Shown: piece after piece, positions 29,835 through 38,158 of the stretch
Numbering within the stretch: the first letter of the stretch is position 1
How the letters are laid out: every line of letters starts with the position of its first letter
Assembly (NCBI GenBank): GCA_947631845.1
Contig: CANRMY010000001.1
Location: 60,278-124,277 of the forward strand
DNA: 64,000 bases
Reading direction: 5' to 3'
Source of the DNA: an uncultured Oscillospiraceae bacterium
GTDB taxonomy: Bacteria > Bacillota > Clostridia > Oscillospirales > Oscillospiraceae
Made by a program: the position numbers and the translations under genes
Notes under the pieces: generated by a model
What the model saw: the letters and a program-made list of their open reading frames with translations, nothing else
Database searches by the model: none
What the model was told of the DNA's origin: nothing

Positions 29835-31382
29835 TCATTCCCACTCGATCGTCGCCGGGGGTTTGGAGGTGATATCATATACGACGCGGTTGACGCCGGG
29901 GACTTCGTTGACGATGCGGGTGCTGACGCGGTCAAGGACGTCGTAGGGGATGCGCGTCCAGTCGGCGGTCATGAAGTCGCTGGTGGTGACGGAGCGCAGG
30001 GCCAGGGTATAATCGTATGTCCGGCCGTCGCCCATGACGCCCACCGAACGCATATTGGTCAACACAGCGAAATACTGGCTCATGGAGCCCTCCAGGCCCG
30101 CCTTCGCCACCTCGTCCCGGAAGATGAAATCGGCCTCCCGCAGGGTATCCAGCTTCTCCTTTGTGATATCCCCAATGACCCGGATGGCGAGCCCCGGTCC
30201 CGGGAAGGGCTGGCGCATGACCAGATACTCGGGCAAACCCAGTTCCCGGCCCAAAGCGCGAACCTCGTCCTTGAAGAGCATCCGCAGCGGCTCCACGATC
30301 TCCTTGAAATCCACAGTATCGGGCAGGCCGCCTACATTGTGGTGACTCTTGATCACCGCCGCGCCGGCCTTGCCGGAGCCGGATTCGATCACGTCCGGGT
30401 AGATGGTCCCCTGGGCCAGGAAATCCACCTGTCCGATCTTCTTTGCCTCGATTTCAAAAACGCGAATGAACTCCTCACCGATGATCTTTCTCTTTTTCTC
30501 CGGCTCCGTTACGCCGGCCAGCTTCGATAAAAACAGCTCCTCGCGGTCGGCTCGAACAAAATGGATATCCCACTTCTTGAAGGCGACCTCCACCTCGTCC
30601 CCCTCGTTTTTGCGCATGAGGCCGTGGTCCACAAAAACGCATGTGAGCTGCGGGCCCACCGCCTCGGCCAGCAGGGCCGCCGCCACGGAGGAATCCACGC
30701 CGCCGGACAGGGCCAGAAGCACCTTGCCGTCCCCAATCTTCTCCCGGAGCTGGCGAATGGCCGTCTCCTTATAATCCCCCATGGTCCAGTCCCCGGCGGC
30801 GCAGCAGACCTCATAGAGGAAGTTTCTCAGCATCGCCGTCCCGTTCTCCGTGTGGTTCACCTCCGGGTGGAACTGGACGCCGTAAAAGCCCCGCTTCTCG
30901 TCACAGATGGCCACATTGGGGCAGGCGTCGGAGTGGGCCACCAGGGAAAAGCCCTCCGGCACCTTCTCCATATAATCCCCGTGGCTCATCCAGGTCACGC
31001 CCTTTTCCGGGAGGCCCTTGAAAAGCTTGCAGGCGGTATCAAAATACGTCTCCGTTTTGCCGTACTCCCTGGCGGAATCCTCCGTGGCCGCCGTGACGCG
31101 CCCGCCCAGGTTGTGGGCCAGCAGCTGACAGCCGTAGCAGATACCTAAAATAGGCACGCCGAGCCGGAAAATCGCCGGGTCGGCCTGGGGGGAGCCCGCC
31201 TCATAGACGCTCCCCGGCCCGCCTGTGAAGATAATGCCGATGGGGGCTTTTGCCTTCAGCGTCTCCAGGGGCGTCGTGTAGGGCAGGACCTCGCAGTAGA
31301 CATGGCACTCACGCACCCTGCGGGCGATGAGCTGGTTATACTGGCCGCCAAAGTCCAGGACGATGACTGTCTCGTTTCTCAT
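29835..31382 (-). CDS. guaA: GMP synthase (glutamine-hydrolysing) GuaA
   Basis: 515-residue enzyme that aminates XMP to GMP with glutamine and ATP. The N-terminal class I amidotransferase has the nucleophile elbow [10 protein letters not shown] and the partner FHPEVNH. The synthetase domain carries the PP-loop [16 protein letters not shown] (about 228-243), and the C-terminal dimerisation domain ends [16 protein letters not shown]. It is a complete single-gene transcription unit with its own promoter and terminator. No purine riboswitch is evident in the ~60 nt leader. Confidence 0.98.
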   Translation of the reverse strand: MRNETVIVLDFGGQYNQLIARRVRECHVYCEVLPYTTPLETLKAKAPIGIIFTGGPGSVYEAGSPQADPAIFRLGVPILGICYGCQLLAHNLGGRVTAATEDSAREYGKTETYFDTACKLFKGLPEKGVTWMSHGDYMEKVPEGFSLVAHSDACPNVAICDEKRGFYGVQFHPEVNHTENGTAMLRNFLYEVCCAAGDWTMGDYKETAIRQLREKIGDGKVLLALSGGVDSSVAAALLAEAVGPQLTCVFVDHGLMRKNEGDEVEVAFKKWDIHFVRADREELFLSKLAGVTEPEKKRKIIGEEFIRVFEIEAKKIGQVDFLAQGTIYPDVIESGSGKAGAAVIKSHHNVGGLPDTVDFKEIVEPLRMLFKDEVRALGRELGLPEYLVMRQPFPGPGLAIRVIGDITKEKLDTLREADFIFRDEVAKAGLEGSMSQYFAVLTNMRSVGVMGDGRTYDYTLALRSVTTSDFMTADWTRIPYDVLDRVSTRIVNEVPGVNRVVYDITSKPPATIEWE

Positions 31383-31450
31383 ATCCGTACCTCATTTTTT
31401 CTGATTTTTCTGAATCCTGTTCTCCACTGTAAAGAAGAAGACATGGTTAA

Positions 31451-31479
31451 ATTATAGATGGGCGCGGGGGGATTGTCAA
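31451..31479 (-). promoter_or_regulatory. Consensus promoter of guaA
   Basis: Minus-strand TTGACA (31479-31474), 17 bp, TATAAT (31456-31451), a perfect sigma-A promoter. Confidence 0.88.
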
Positions 31480-31507
31480 TAAAATTCGGGTCACCGGGGA
31501 AAGTTAT

Positions 31508-31530
31508 AGCTGACGGGAGTCGAACCCGCG
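31508..31530 (-). other. tmRNA/tRNA 3'-end-like fragment (possible att scar)
   Basis: The minus strand reads a T-arm, GCGGG-TTCGACT-CCCGT, followed by CAGCT, closely resembling the 3' end of tmRNA (ssrA). No D-arm, anticodon arm, tmRNA body or CCA accompanies it, so it is not an RNA gene. 3' ends of tRNA and ssrA genes are standard integration targets, so this may be a leftover attachment-site core. Chance similarity is possible. Confidence 0.4.
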
Positions 31531-31553
31531 CCAGATAAAGCAGAGGTGATACC

Positions 31554-31724
31554 ATGTCGAGAAAAAAGAAAAAGCCGCCCCTTCCGGACAGCGTTCGCTT
31601 AGACCCGGAAAAGCGGCTGGTCAGCAAATTTGACAGCGCCTCCATCGCGCGCTTCCCCGTGGCGGCCCCCGGCGAGATGGGCTTTCGGGTGGAGGACGAC
31701 TGCGCGGAGGAGCACATCATGTAA
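31554..31724 (+). CDS. Small basic-acidic protein, 56 residues (unknown)
   Basis: The frame starts MSRKKKKPPLPDSVRLDPEK and ends DDCAEEHIM. A good SD, AGAGGTG, is 7 nt upstream of the ATG. Codon use resembles neighbouring genes. A perfect 14 bp hairpin begins 6 bp after the stop. I recognise no family. It is shorter than most automatic gene callers keep. Confidence 0.5.
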   Translation: MSRKKKKPPLPDSVRLDPEKRLVSKFDSASIARFPVAAPGEMGFRVEDDCAEEHIM

Positions 31725-31729
31725 ATCTG

Positions 31730-31760
31730 CCTTGAAAGCCCCCGTTGGGGGCTTTCAAGG
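31730..31760. repeat. Perfect 14 bp hairpin with 3-nt loop
   Basis: CCTTGAAAGCCCCC (31730-31743) and GGGGGCTTTCAAGG (31747-31760) pair without mismatch around GTT. It sits between the convergent 56-residue gene and the LTA-synthase-like gene; no U-tract follows on either strand, so factor-independent termination is uncertain. Confidence 0.75.
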
Positions 31761-31820
31761 CCAGGGATACGCGCGGAACCCCCCCTCATTTCGTAAACTC
31801 CAGGGGGCTCCTTTGATTTT

Positions 31821-34349
31821 TTACTTATCCAAGTAGGACATGAGGGCCGCAATAATGGGGGTAACAGCGCCGCGGGTGAGGGTCTGAGTATCCTCCCCGG
31901 CCTCGGCGGCGCGGGTCAGGGTGTCCTCCACCACACGGGCGGCCCAGCTCCCGGCATCCTCAATGCCCAGGTACACAGCCGCTCCCGTGAGGTATTCCCG
32001 GGCCACGTCGGGGGTGATGGGCTCCAAGGGGCCCAACGTTTCGCCCTCCGGGAGAAGCCCCACGCCCCACAGGCGCAGGATCGGCCCGTAAAACCAGTCG
32101 CTTTCGTTGAGATCGGTATACGGAAGGGTGTTCTCCTCCGGCGCCGGCGGATAGATGAGGCGGTCGATCATGGAGAGGAAATCCGATCGGAGGCAGGGAT
32201 TATCGCCGTAGAAATAGCCCCAGCTGCCGTTGACCACGCCCGCTCCCGCCAGCAGCTCCAGTTCCGCCTCGTACCAGGTCCCGGCGGTGTCCTTGAAGGA
32301 CGCGTTGGTGTGATGTCCCGCGTGTCCGGCGCTTATGCCGCAGGTGTCAAAGGCAAACCGGTAATAATCGTTCCTCAAAATCGCGGCGGAGACGGAAAAC
32401 TGGTTCTTCACGGCCTTAAGAAGCGCCTCGGCGTACCCCGCAGGCAGCTCCTTCTCCGGCGTTTTGTAGGTCGTTTTGCCGGAGGCGGCATCGTAGACCA
32501 GGTCCCGCGTCAAAAAGGAACCGTCTTGCAAAATGGCGATGTGGGTACTGCCGGACAGGACGTCGGTGCCCGTCATGAGCCGCGAGTCGTAGGGAAGGCC
32601 CAGAAGGTTGGAGATCGTGGGCAAAATGTCCTGCGTGCAGCAGTAATCATCCACATATACTGGCTCGCTCATGGCCGCGGTCCAGCAGATAAAGCTGTTC
32701 TTGTACTTCCAGAAGGGGTCGGCCAGGGCCTCCTCCCCGGCGAGGGCGGCATATTCCTCCTCGCTCAGGGCGTAGGGGAAGTGGTCGCCGGTGAGGACGA
32801 TGAGGGTCCTGTCGGCGATGCCGGCCTCCTCCAGACGCCCAATAAGGTACGTCAGGGCGTCCTCCAGTTCCAGATTGGCGGCCAGGTAGATCTTTGTGTC
32901 GTCGGAGAAGTCCAGATCCGCCACGCGGTCCCAGTTCTTGGCGCCCATTTCGTTGTGACCGGGCGTATAGGGGTTGTGGCCGGAGTAGGTCATGTAGTGG
33001 ACGACGAACTGGGGCTCAGATATGTACTCGTCCACCGTCTTTTCCATCATCTCCAGGTCCGAGGCCGGGTAACCATGGGCCATATCGAGGCCGAAATCAA
33101 TGGCCCTGAAGGTATAGCCCATGTTGGGATGGGTGTTGATGCGCCCGTAGAAGGCGGCGATGTTGTTGTGATAAGCATAGGCCGCAAGACGCGCGGAGAC
33201 GAACTGATTTCCCAGCGTGAAGGGCACCAGGTTCTCCGTGGAGCTTATGAAGCTCATCCTGGTGAGGTCCGGTAAAAGCCCCATGCACATGGAATACTCG
33301 CCGTTGGTGGTGGTACCGTTGAAGGAACAGTAGAAATTGTTAAAAACAAAGCCCTCCGTCGACAGTCTGTAGAGCGTGGGCGTCAGCTCCGGGTCAATGA
33401 GGTACGGCGAGAAGGACTCAGCGCACAGCTCTATGACGTTGAAGCCCTCAAAAATACCGGTGTACTCGTTTTTCGCGGTACCGGCAAGCCGGGAGAAGTA
33501 GGCGTTGAGCTCCCGGAGGGCGTCATTGTCCGCCGCGGCCTCCAGCTTTTCAAAGTCCAGCTCCTTCAGGACGTTTCGCTCCGGCTCAGGCTCCGGCGCC
33601 AAGTCGGTATGGGAGGAATCGGGCGCCGGTGTGGAGCCGTTCTCCGGGTCCCGGGACTCCCCGGGCCGGGTCTCGGGCACGGCCTGGCTGCCGGTGAGGT
33701 CCACCACCGCGCTTATATCCCCCGTCTCGTCCCTTCCCAGGCGCATGAGGTCCATGCGCTCCGCCGCCAGAAGGCCGAACCAGCTCTCCTGCCGCCCCAC
33801 GGTGGCCAGGGGGTCGTGGTAGGCCTCGGCCCGCGCGGAGCCGTCCTCCGATGGAACGCCCAGGGCAAAGACAAGGACGCTGGCGCAGGCGGTCATCACC
33901 ACCGGCTGAAGCTCCACCCGGCCGCAGTCGAGGATCCCCTTGCGCAGCAGCACCGCCAGCGCCGGAACGGGCGCCAGGTACAGGACGATAAAGCCCAGGC
34001 TCCGGCGGATGCCGTCCAGCGTGGCGACCCTGTAGTTTTCCACGGCCTCGCCGCCCATGGAGACGTATGCCAGGGACAGAAGATCCTTGAAGATTTTAAA
34101 ATACACCGTCTGGACGCCGAAAATGAGGATAAGGACGCCTAAAACGAGAAAACTCACCACACGGTTGGCCCGCTCCCAGGGCAGCGCGTGGGTCAGCGCC
34201 GCCAAAAAGACCGCCAGGGACAGAGTGAAGGGCACGGAAAGCCAGAAGCGCCCTAAAAGCGTCCCGTTTACAAGGATATGGAACGCAAGCTCAAACGCGA
34301 ATACCGTGACGGCCCAGAACGCCGCCGTCTTGCACAGTCTTTTGAACAA
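31821..34349 (-). CDS. LTA synthase/phosphoglycerol transferase-like enzyme with SLH-like C-terminus
   Basis: 842 residues. Five N-terminal transmembrane helices (1-170) and a Pro/Asp/Glu-rich linker (about 215-255) precede an extracytoplasmic sulfatase-fold domain (300-640). That domain has FNVIELCAESFS, the nucleophile block GTTTNGEYSMCMG (about 345) and metal-ligand LIVLTGDHFPYA. The family transfers glycerol-phosphate or similar groups to cell-surface polymers. From ~685 to 795 two SLH-like repeats appear (LELLAGAGVVNGSWGYFYG, WFYGPILRLWGVGLLPEGE), which would bind cell-wall polymer. It starts at TTG 34349 with SD GGGGAG 6 nt upstream. Confidence 0.85.
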   Translation of the reverse strand: MFKRLCKTAAFWAVTVFAFELAFHILVNGTLLGRFWLSVPFTLSLAVFLAALTHALPWERANRVVSFLVLGVLILIFGVQTVYFKIFKDLLSLAYVSMGGEAVENYRVATLDGIRRSLGFIVLYLAPVPALAVLLRKGILDCGRVELQPVVMTACASVLVFALGVPSEDGSARAEAYHDPLATVGRQESWFGLLAAERMDLMRLGRDETGDISAVVDLTGSQAVPETRPGESRDPENGSTPAPDSSHTDLAPEPEPERNVLKELDFEKLEAAADNDALRELNAYFSRLAGTAKNEYTGIFEGFNVIELCAESFSPYLIDPELTPTLYRLSTEGFVFNNFYCSFNGTTTNGEYSMCMGLLPDLTRMSFISSTENLVPFTLGNQFVSARLAAYAYHNNIAAFYGRINTHPNMGYTFRAIDFGLDMAHGYPASDLEMMEKTVDEYISEPQFVVHYMTYSGHNPYTPGHNEMGAKNWDRVADLDFSDDTKIYLAANLELEDALTYLIGRLEEAGIADRTLIVLTGDHFPYALSEEEYAALAGEEALADPFWKYKNSFICWTAAMSEPVYVDDYCCTQDILPTISNLLGLPYDSRLMTGTDVLSGSTHIAILQDGSFLTRDLVYDAASGKTTYKTPEKELPAGYAEALLKAVKNQFSVSAAILRNDYYRFAFDTCGISAGHAGHHTNASFKDTAGTWYEAELELLAGAGVVNGSWGYFYGDNPCLRSDFLSMIDRLIYPPAPEENTLPYTDLNESDWFYGPILRLWGVGLLPEGETLGPLEPITPDVAREYLTGAAVYLGIEDAGSWAARVVEDTLTRAAEAGEDTQTLTRGAVTPIIAALMSYLDK

Positions 34350-34387
34350 GGAGCTCTCCCCTTTTTGATCGCTTTCAACATGTCGAC

Positions 34388-34416
34388 ATTATATGACAGA
34401 ATCTTGTGACCTTCAA
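34388..34416 (-). promoter_or_regulatory. Promoter of the LTA-synthase-like gene
   Basis: Minus-strand TTGAAG (34416-34411), 17 bp, TATAAT (34393-34388). Confidence 0.8.
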
Positions 34417-34430
34417 GCCGAAAAACGCGC

Positions 34431-34465
34431 AAAAAACAGGACGCGGCATGGGTAAACCGCGTCCT
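34431..34465 (-). terminator. Terminator of the nfnAB operon
   Basis: AGGACGCGG (34438-34446) and CCGCGTCCT (34457-34465) form a 9 bp stem. On the minus strand it is followed by GTTTTTT, ideal for termination of nfnB. Confidence 0.85.
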
Positions 34466-34491
34466 TTTGACAGAAAATCGGGAGAAAATTG

Positions 34492-35877
34492 TCAATTTTT
34501 TCCCATTATATAGTTGTGGATGCTTTTAGCCGCCGTCTTGCCGGCCCCCATGGCCAGAATGACGGTGGCCGCGCCGGTAGCCGCGTCGCCGCCGCAGAAA
34601 ACGCCCTCCCGGGAGGTGGCGCCCGTCTCGTCGGTGGTGATACAGCCGCGCTTGTTGGCCTCCAAACCCGGTGTGGTGGAGCGGATCAGCGGGTTGGGGC
34701 TGGTGCCGATGGCCACGATCACCGTGTCCACCTCCATCTCAAACTCGCTCCCCTCGATGGGCACGGGCCGGCGGCGGCCGGAGGCGTCCGGCTCGCCCAG
34801 CTCCATGCGGATGACCTTCATGGAGCGGACTCTCCCCTTCTCGTCCCCCTCTATCATGGTGGGGTTGCAGAGAAGGTCGAAGTGGATCCCCTCCTCCCTG
34901 GCGTGGTGGACCTCCTCGGCCCGGGCGGGAAGCTCCGCCTCGCCCCGGCGGTAGACGATATGCACATCCGCGCCCATGCGCTTGGCGCACCGGGCCGCGT
35001 CCATCGCCACGTTGCCGCCGCCCACGACGGCCACCTTTTTGCTCTCAAAGATGGGCGTGGCGCTGTCGGGCTTATACGCCTTCATCAGATTGATGCGCGT
35101 CAGATACTCGTTGGCCGAGAACACGCCCACCAGGCTCTCGCCGGGGATCTTCATAAACTGCGGAAGCCCCGCGCCGGACCCCACAAAGACGGCCTCGTAT
35201 CCACGCTCAAAAAGCTCGTCGATACTGAGCACCTTGCCGATGACCATGTTGAGCTGGATGTCCACGCCCAGGGCCCGGAGCTTGTCGACCTCCTTCTCCA
35301 CGATAGTCTTGGGAAGCCTGAACTCGGGGATGCCGTAGCTCAGCACGCCCCCGGCCACATGGAAGGCCTCGAAAATGGTCACCTGATAGCCCATCCTGGC
35401 CAGCTCCCCGGCACAGGTGAGGCCCGCGGGGCCGGAGCCGATGACCGCCACCTTGTGGCCGTTGTCCGGCGCTTTATCGGTATTGGCGATGTTGTTCTCC
35501 AGCGCCCAGTCGGCCACATACCGCTCAAGCCTGCCGATGCCTACGCTCTCGCCGCGGATAGCGCGCACACACCTGCCTTCGCACTGGCTCTCCTGGGGAC
35601 AGACCCGGCCGCAGACCGCCGGCAGGGCGTTGGCACGGGAGAGGGCATGGTACGCGCCCTCCATATCGCCCTTCTGGATACAGCCGATGAACTCCGGGAT
35701 GGGCACGTTCACGGGGCACCCCTCCACGCACCGGGGATTTTTGCACCCCAGGCACCGGTGGGACTCCTTTTCCGCCAGCTCCGGCGTATAGCCCTTGGCC
35801 ACCTCCAGGAAATTCTTATTTCTGACGTCCGGCGCCTGCTCCGGCATTTTTGTTTTTTCCAGGGACATGTCAGCCAT
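34492..35877 (-). CDS. nfnB: NfnB/GltD-like NADPH-binding flavoprotein
   Basis: 461-residue subunit of NADH-dependent ferredoxin:NADP+ oxidoreductase. N-terminal Cys motifs for two [4Fe-4S] clusters (CLGCKNPRCVEGCPV and CGRVCPQESQCEGRCV), an FAD dinucleotide fold (KVAVIGSGPAGLTCAGELA, ~142), an NADPH fold (KVAVVGGGNVAMDAARCAKR) and the C-terminal GGDAATGAATVILAMGAGK. Alone it would be annotated as a glutamate synthase small subunit; the adjacent nfnA makes the transhydrogenase assignment much more likely. The ATG overlaps nfnA by 8 bp and has SD GGAGGG. Confidence 0.92.
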   Translation of the reverse strand: MADMSLEKTKMPEQAPDVRNKNFLEVAKGYTPELAEKESHRCLGCKNPRCVEGCPVNVPIPEFIGCIQKGDMEGAYHALSRANALPAVCGRVCPQESQCEGRCVRAIRGESVGIGRLERYVADWALENNIANTDKAPDNGHKVAVIGSGPAGLTCAGELARMGYQVTIFEAFHVAGGVLSYGIPEFRLPKTIVEKEVDKLRALGVDIQLNMVIGKVLSIDELFERGYEAVFVGSGAGLPQFMKIPGESLVGVFSANEYLTRINLMKAYKPDSATPIFESKKVAVVGGGNVAMDAARCAKRMGADVHIVYRRGEAELPARAEEVHHAREEGIHFDLLCNPTMIEGDEKGRVRSMKVIRMELGEPDASGRRRPVPIEGSEFEMEVDTVIVAIGTSPNPLIRSTTPGLEANKRGCITTDETGATSREGVFCGGDAATGAATVILAMGAGKTAAKSIHNYIMGKN

Positions 35878-36718
35878 TGTTCATTCCCTCCAATCTGCAC
35901 TTGTGCTCCGCCCTGCGGCGCTGCTCAAATTCCTTATACGTGGCGGCCCGGGCGATGGTCTCGTCAAAGTCGATCTTGTGCCCGTCAAAATCCGGCCCGT
36001 CCACGCAGGCGAACTTCACCTGCCCGTCCACGGTCACCCGGCAGCAGCCGCACATGCCCGTGCCGTCGATCATGATGGGGTTCATGCTGACGATGGTGGG
36101 GATGTCATATTTCTCCGTCACCTTGCAGACGAATTTCATCATCACCAGCGGCCCGATGGCGTACACCCTGTCGTACTTCTCCCCCGCCTTCAGCAGCTCC
36201 TCCAGCTTCCCGGTGGTGAAGCCGGCGTAGCCGTAAGAGCCGTCGTCGGTGCAGATATAGAGGTCGTCGCAGGCCGCGCGCATCTCGTCCTCTAAGATCA
36301 CGATGTCCTTCGTGCGAAAGCCGCCGATCAGATCTACCTTCGCCCCGGCGTCATGGAGCGCCTTGGACACGGGAAGGGCGATGGCGCACCCTAAGCCGCC
36401 GCCCACCACGGCGGCCCGTTTCACGCCCTCGATGGGCGTGGGCTCGCCCAGGGGGCCCACAAAATCGTGAAGGCACTCCCCTGCCTCCAGCTCGTCCAGC
36501 GTCATGGTGGAGTCGCCCACCTTCTGATAGACCACCGTCACCAGCTCCCCGTCCACCGAGGAGACGGTCAGCGGGATCCGCTCGGCTTCGGCGGTGGCGC
36601 GCAGGATGATGAACTGCCCGGCCCTGGCCTTCCCCGCGATCAGCGGCGCGTACACGGAAATGCTGGAAATATCGGGCGTCAGCACCTTTTTTCTTACGAT
36701 CTCATACTTTTCCGGCAT
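35870..36718 (-). CDS. nfnA: NfnA, ferredoxin-NADP+ reductase subunit alpha
   Basis: 282-residue FAD/[2Fe-2S] subunit that binds NADH. It has an N-terminal beta-barrel FAD domain (ISVYAPLIAGKARAGQFIIL, RIPLTVSSVD), an NAD domain (AAVVGGGLGCAIALPVSKAL) and a C-terminal cluster motif GTGMCGCCRVTVDG...FACVDGP with four Cys. Together NfnAB couples NADH plus reduced ferredoxin to NADPH formation and balances electron carriers with HydABC. ATG 36718 is chosen from GAGGTGA 5-7 nt upstream. Confidence 0.93.
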   Translation of the reverse strand: MPEKYEIVRKKVLTPDISSISVYAPLIAGKARAGQFIILRATAEAERIPLTVSSVDGELVTVVYQKVGDSTMTLDELEAGECLHDFVGPLGEPTPIEGVKRAAVVGGGLGCAIALPVSKALHDAGAKVDLIGGFRTKDIVILEDEMRAACDDLYICTDDGSYGYAGFTTGKLEELLKAGEKYDRVYAIGPLVMMKFVCKVTEKYDIPTIVSMNPIMIDGTGMCGCCRVTVDGQVKFACVDGPDFDGHKIDFDETIARAATYKEFEQRRRAEHKCRLEGMNNG

Positions 36719-36782
36719 AATTTTCACCTCTCTGAAATAATTGTATGAAGCTTGTTCAGCTTCTGGATAACATTTTTCCGGC

Positions 36783-37718
36783 TCACAGCTGCTGTCCGGC
36801 ACTAGTTTTATGCTGTTTTCTCAGAATATGCGCCGTAAGGATGGCCGTCTGCCTCTTAACGGCCTTTTCCAGCGTATATCCGTTGGTCGGGCACAGCAAC
36901 CTGTCCGTGATATCAAACCCGGCCTCCCGGTACATATCCTCGATCTCCTCCACCGTCCGAAAGAGGGATATATGATCCTTTTGCGGACAGTTCACCACTG
37001 TGGATATATAGATAAAAGAGGCCTCATGGGTTATGTCGTATACCTTTTTCAGGAAGATCTGCGGATCCTCCACATGCTCCAAAATCTCCCCCAGGACGAC
37101 AGCGTCGCAAACAGGCCCCTTATATGTGAAGAAGTCCTGCTCCTCCACATCTACGCGCTTGGCCTTATCCGTAACGCGCCGTTCCACCATCTCCCTGCAC
37201 ATCTGTACGCAGGTGGGCGAGATATCGATGCCCAGATATCGCTCAAAATTTGTGTTATTGACAGCAAGCACGAAGTACTCTCCGTGACCCACTCCCGCGT
37301 CCAAATATACCCCCCCCCGGGTATTCCTGGGCGCACACCTTCTCTTTAAACCACGATCTGCACTGACGGTGCGGGGCCATCAGATAGGCGGACACCGCCA
37401 GCCCCTTCATGTAGTACTCCATATACTCAGGATTCTGATAAAAAAAGGCGTTCACCTCCCGGCTGTTGGTATACCGGTAATGCCTGCTTTTAATGAAGTA
37501 GATCTGTTCCTCCATGATATCCTGAACAAATCTGAGGTAGCAGTCCGCCAGGTGCTCCACTGTATCGCCCTGCTTCACATAACATGCAAGCAGAGCGTTC
37601 AGACCGGCTTTTCCTCCGGCGACAGCTGCTCCTCCAGACTGTTCATGACCTTCCTCTGGAACTTGTTCTGTTCCGAAACAAGGGCAAGCAGCTCATCGAT
37701 TCTCGACTTTTCTTCCAT
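36783..37718 (-). pseudogene. SAM-dependent methyltransferase with two indels (G9 tract)
   Basis: Three minus-strand pieces form one gene. Piece 1 (37718-37599, SD AGGAGG) encodes MEEKSRIDELLALVSEQNKF... and stops in a 39-residue frame. Piece 2 (from about 37600) encodes NALLACYVKQGDTVEHLADC ... SWFKEKVCAQEYPGG. Piece 3 (to 36783) has the SAM motif YLDAGVGHGEYFVLAV, GIDISPTC and VVLGEILEHVEDP. Adding one A at the A4 tract (37610 region) and removing one G from the G9 tract (37310-37318) restores a single ~311-residue protein. Either it is a phase-variable or decayed gene, or the assembly has homopolymer errors. The product would be a class I methyltransferase of unknown substrate. Confidence 0.75.
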
Positions 37719-37792
37719 AGGCGCCTCCTCTTATGATCGTGATGACCCGTTGGTTTCTCCCGGATCCCAGAGGGCATAACTCCCTCTAAAAT

Positions 37793-37821
37793 TCAATCCG
37801 GCTTTTTAAAAGCCGGATTGA
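37793..37821 (-). terminator. Terminator after rpsU
   Basis: TCAATCCGGCTTTT (37793-37806) and AAAAGCCGGATTGA (37808-37821) are perfect 14-base inverted arms just past the rpsU stop; the effective loop is the T/A centre. ATTTTAG follows on the minus strand. Confidence 0.75.
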
Positions 37822-37828
37822 GTGGTTC

Positions 37829-38014
37829 TTAATAGTAGCGCTTGTTCTTGTTCTTGCGAGCCGCCTCAGACTTCTTGCGGCGCTTAACGGAAGGACTCTG
37901 ATAATATTCCTTCTTCCGGAGGTCGGCAAGGACGCCCGCCTTGGCGCAGTTGCGCTTAAATCTTTTCAGCGCGCTGTCCAGAGACTCGTTTTCCTTCACA
38001 TGGACTTCTGACAT
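37829..38014 (-). CDS. rpsU: 30S ribosomal protein S21
   Basis: 61-residue ribosomal protein, full length: [20 protein letters not shown], then [19 protein letters not shown] and a Lys/Arg-rich C-terminus. It belongs to the small ribosomal subunit near the anti-Shine-Dalgarno region. The start has SD GGAGGGG. It is a monocistronic unit with its own promoter and terminator. Confidence 0.98.
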   Translation of the reverse strand: MSEVHVKENESLDSALKRFKRNCAKAGVLADLRKKEYYQSPSVKRRKKSEAARKNKNKRYY

Positions 38015-38113
38015 CTATTTCCCCTCCCTCCGACATACGCGTGCGCGTCATGCTTATTTCGGCCCCGGTCCTCCCGGAGGCCATACTTCTCTGAAATGAA
38101 TTCAGCATTGACT

Positions 38114-38142
38114 ATTATAATAACTTCGACGCGGATTGTCAA
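38114..38142 (-). promoter_or_regulatory. Consensus promoter of rpsU
   Basis: Minus-strand TTGACA (38142-38137), 17 bp, TATAAT (38119-38114), a perfect sigma-A promoter about 100 bp before the start. Confidence 0.88.
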
Positions 38143-38158
38143 TATGCTTTTTACAGTT

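Noticed and set aside
31505..31590. A complete tRNA or tmRNA gene on the minus strand
   Set aside because: Only the T-arm and five following bases fit; no D-arm, anticodon arm, matching acceptor strand or CCA.
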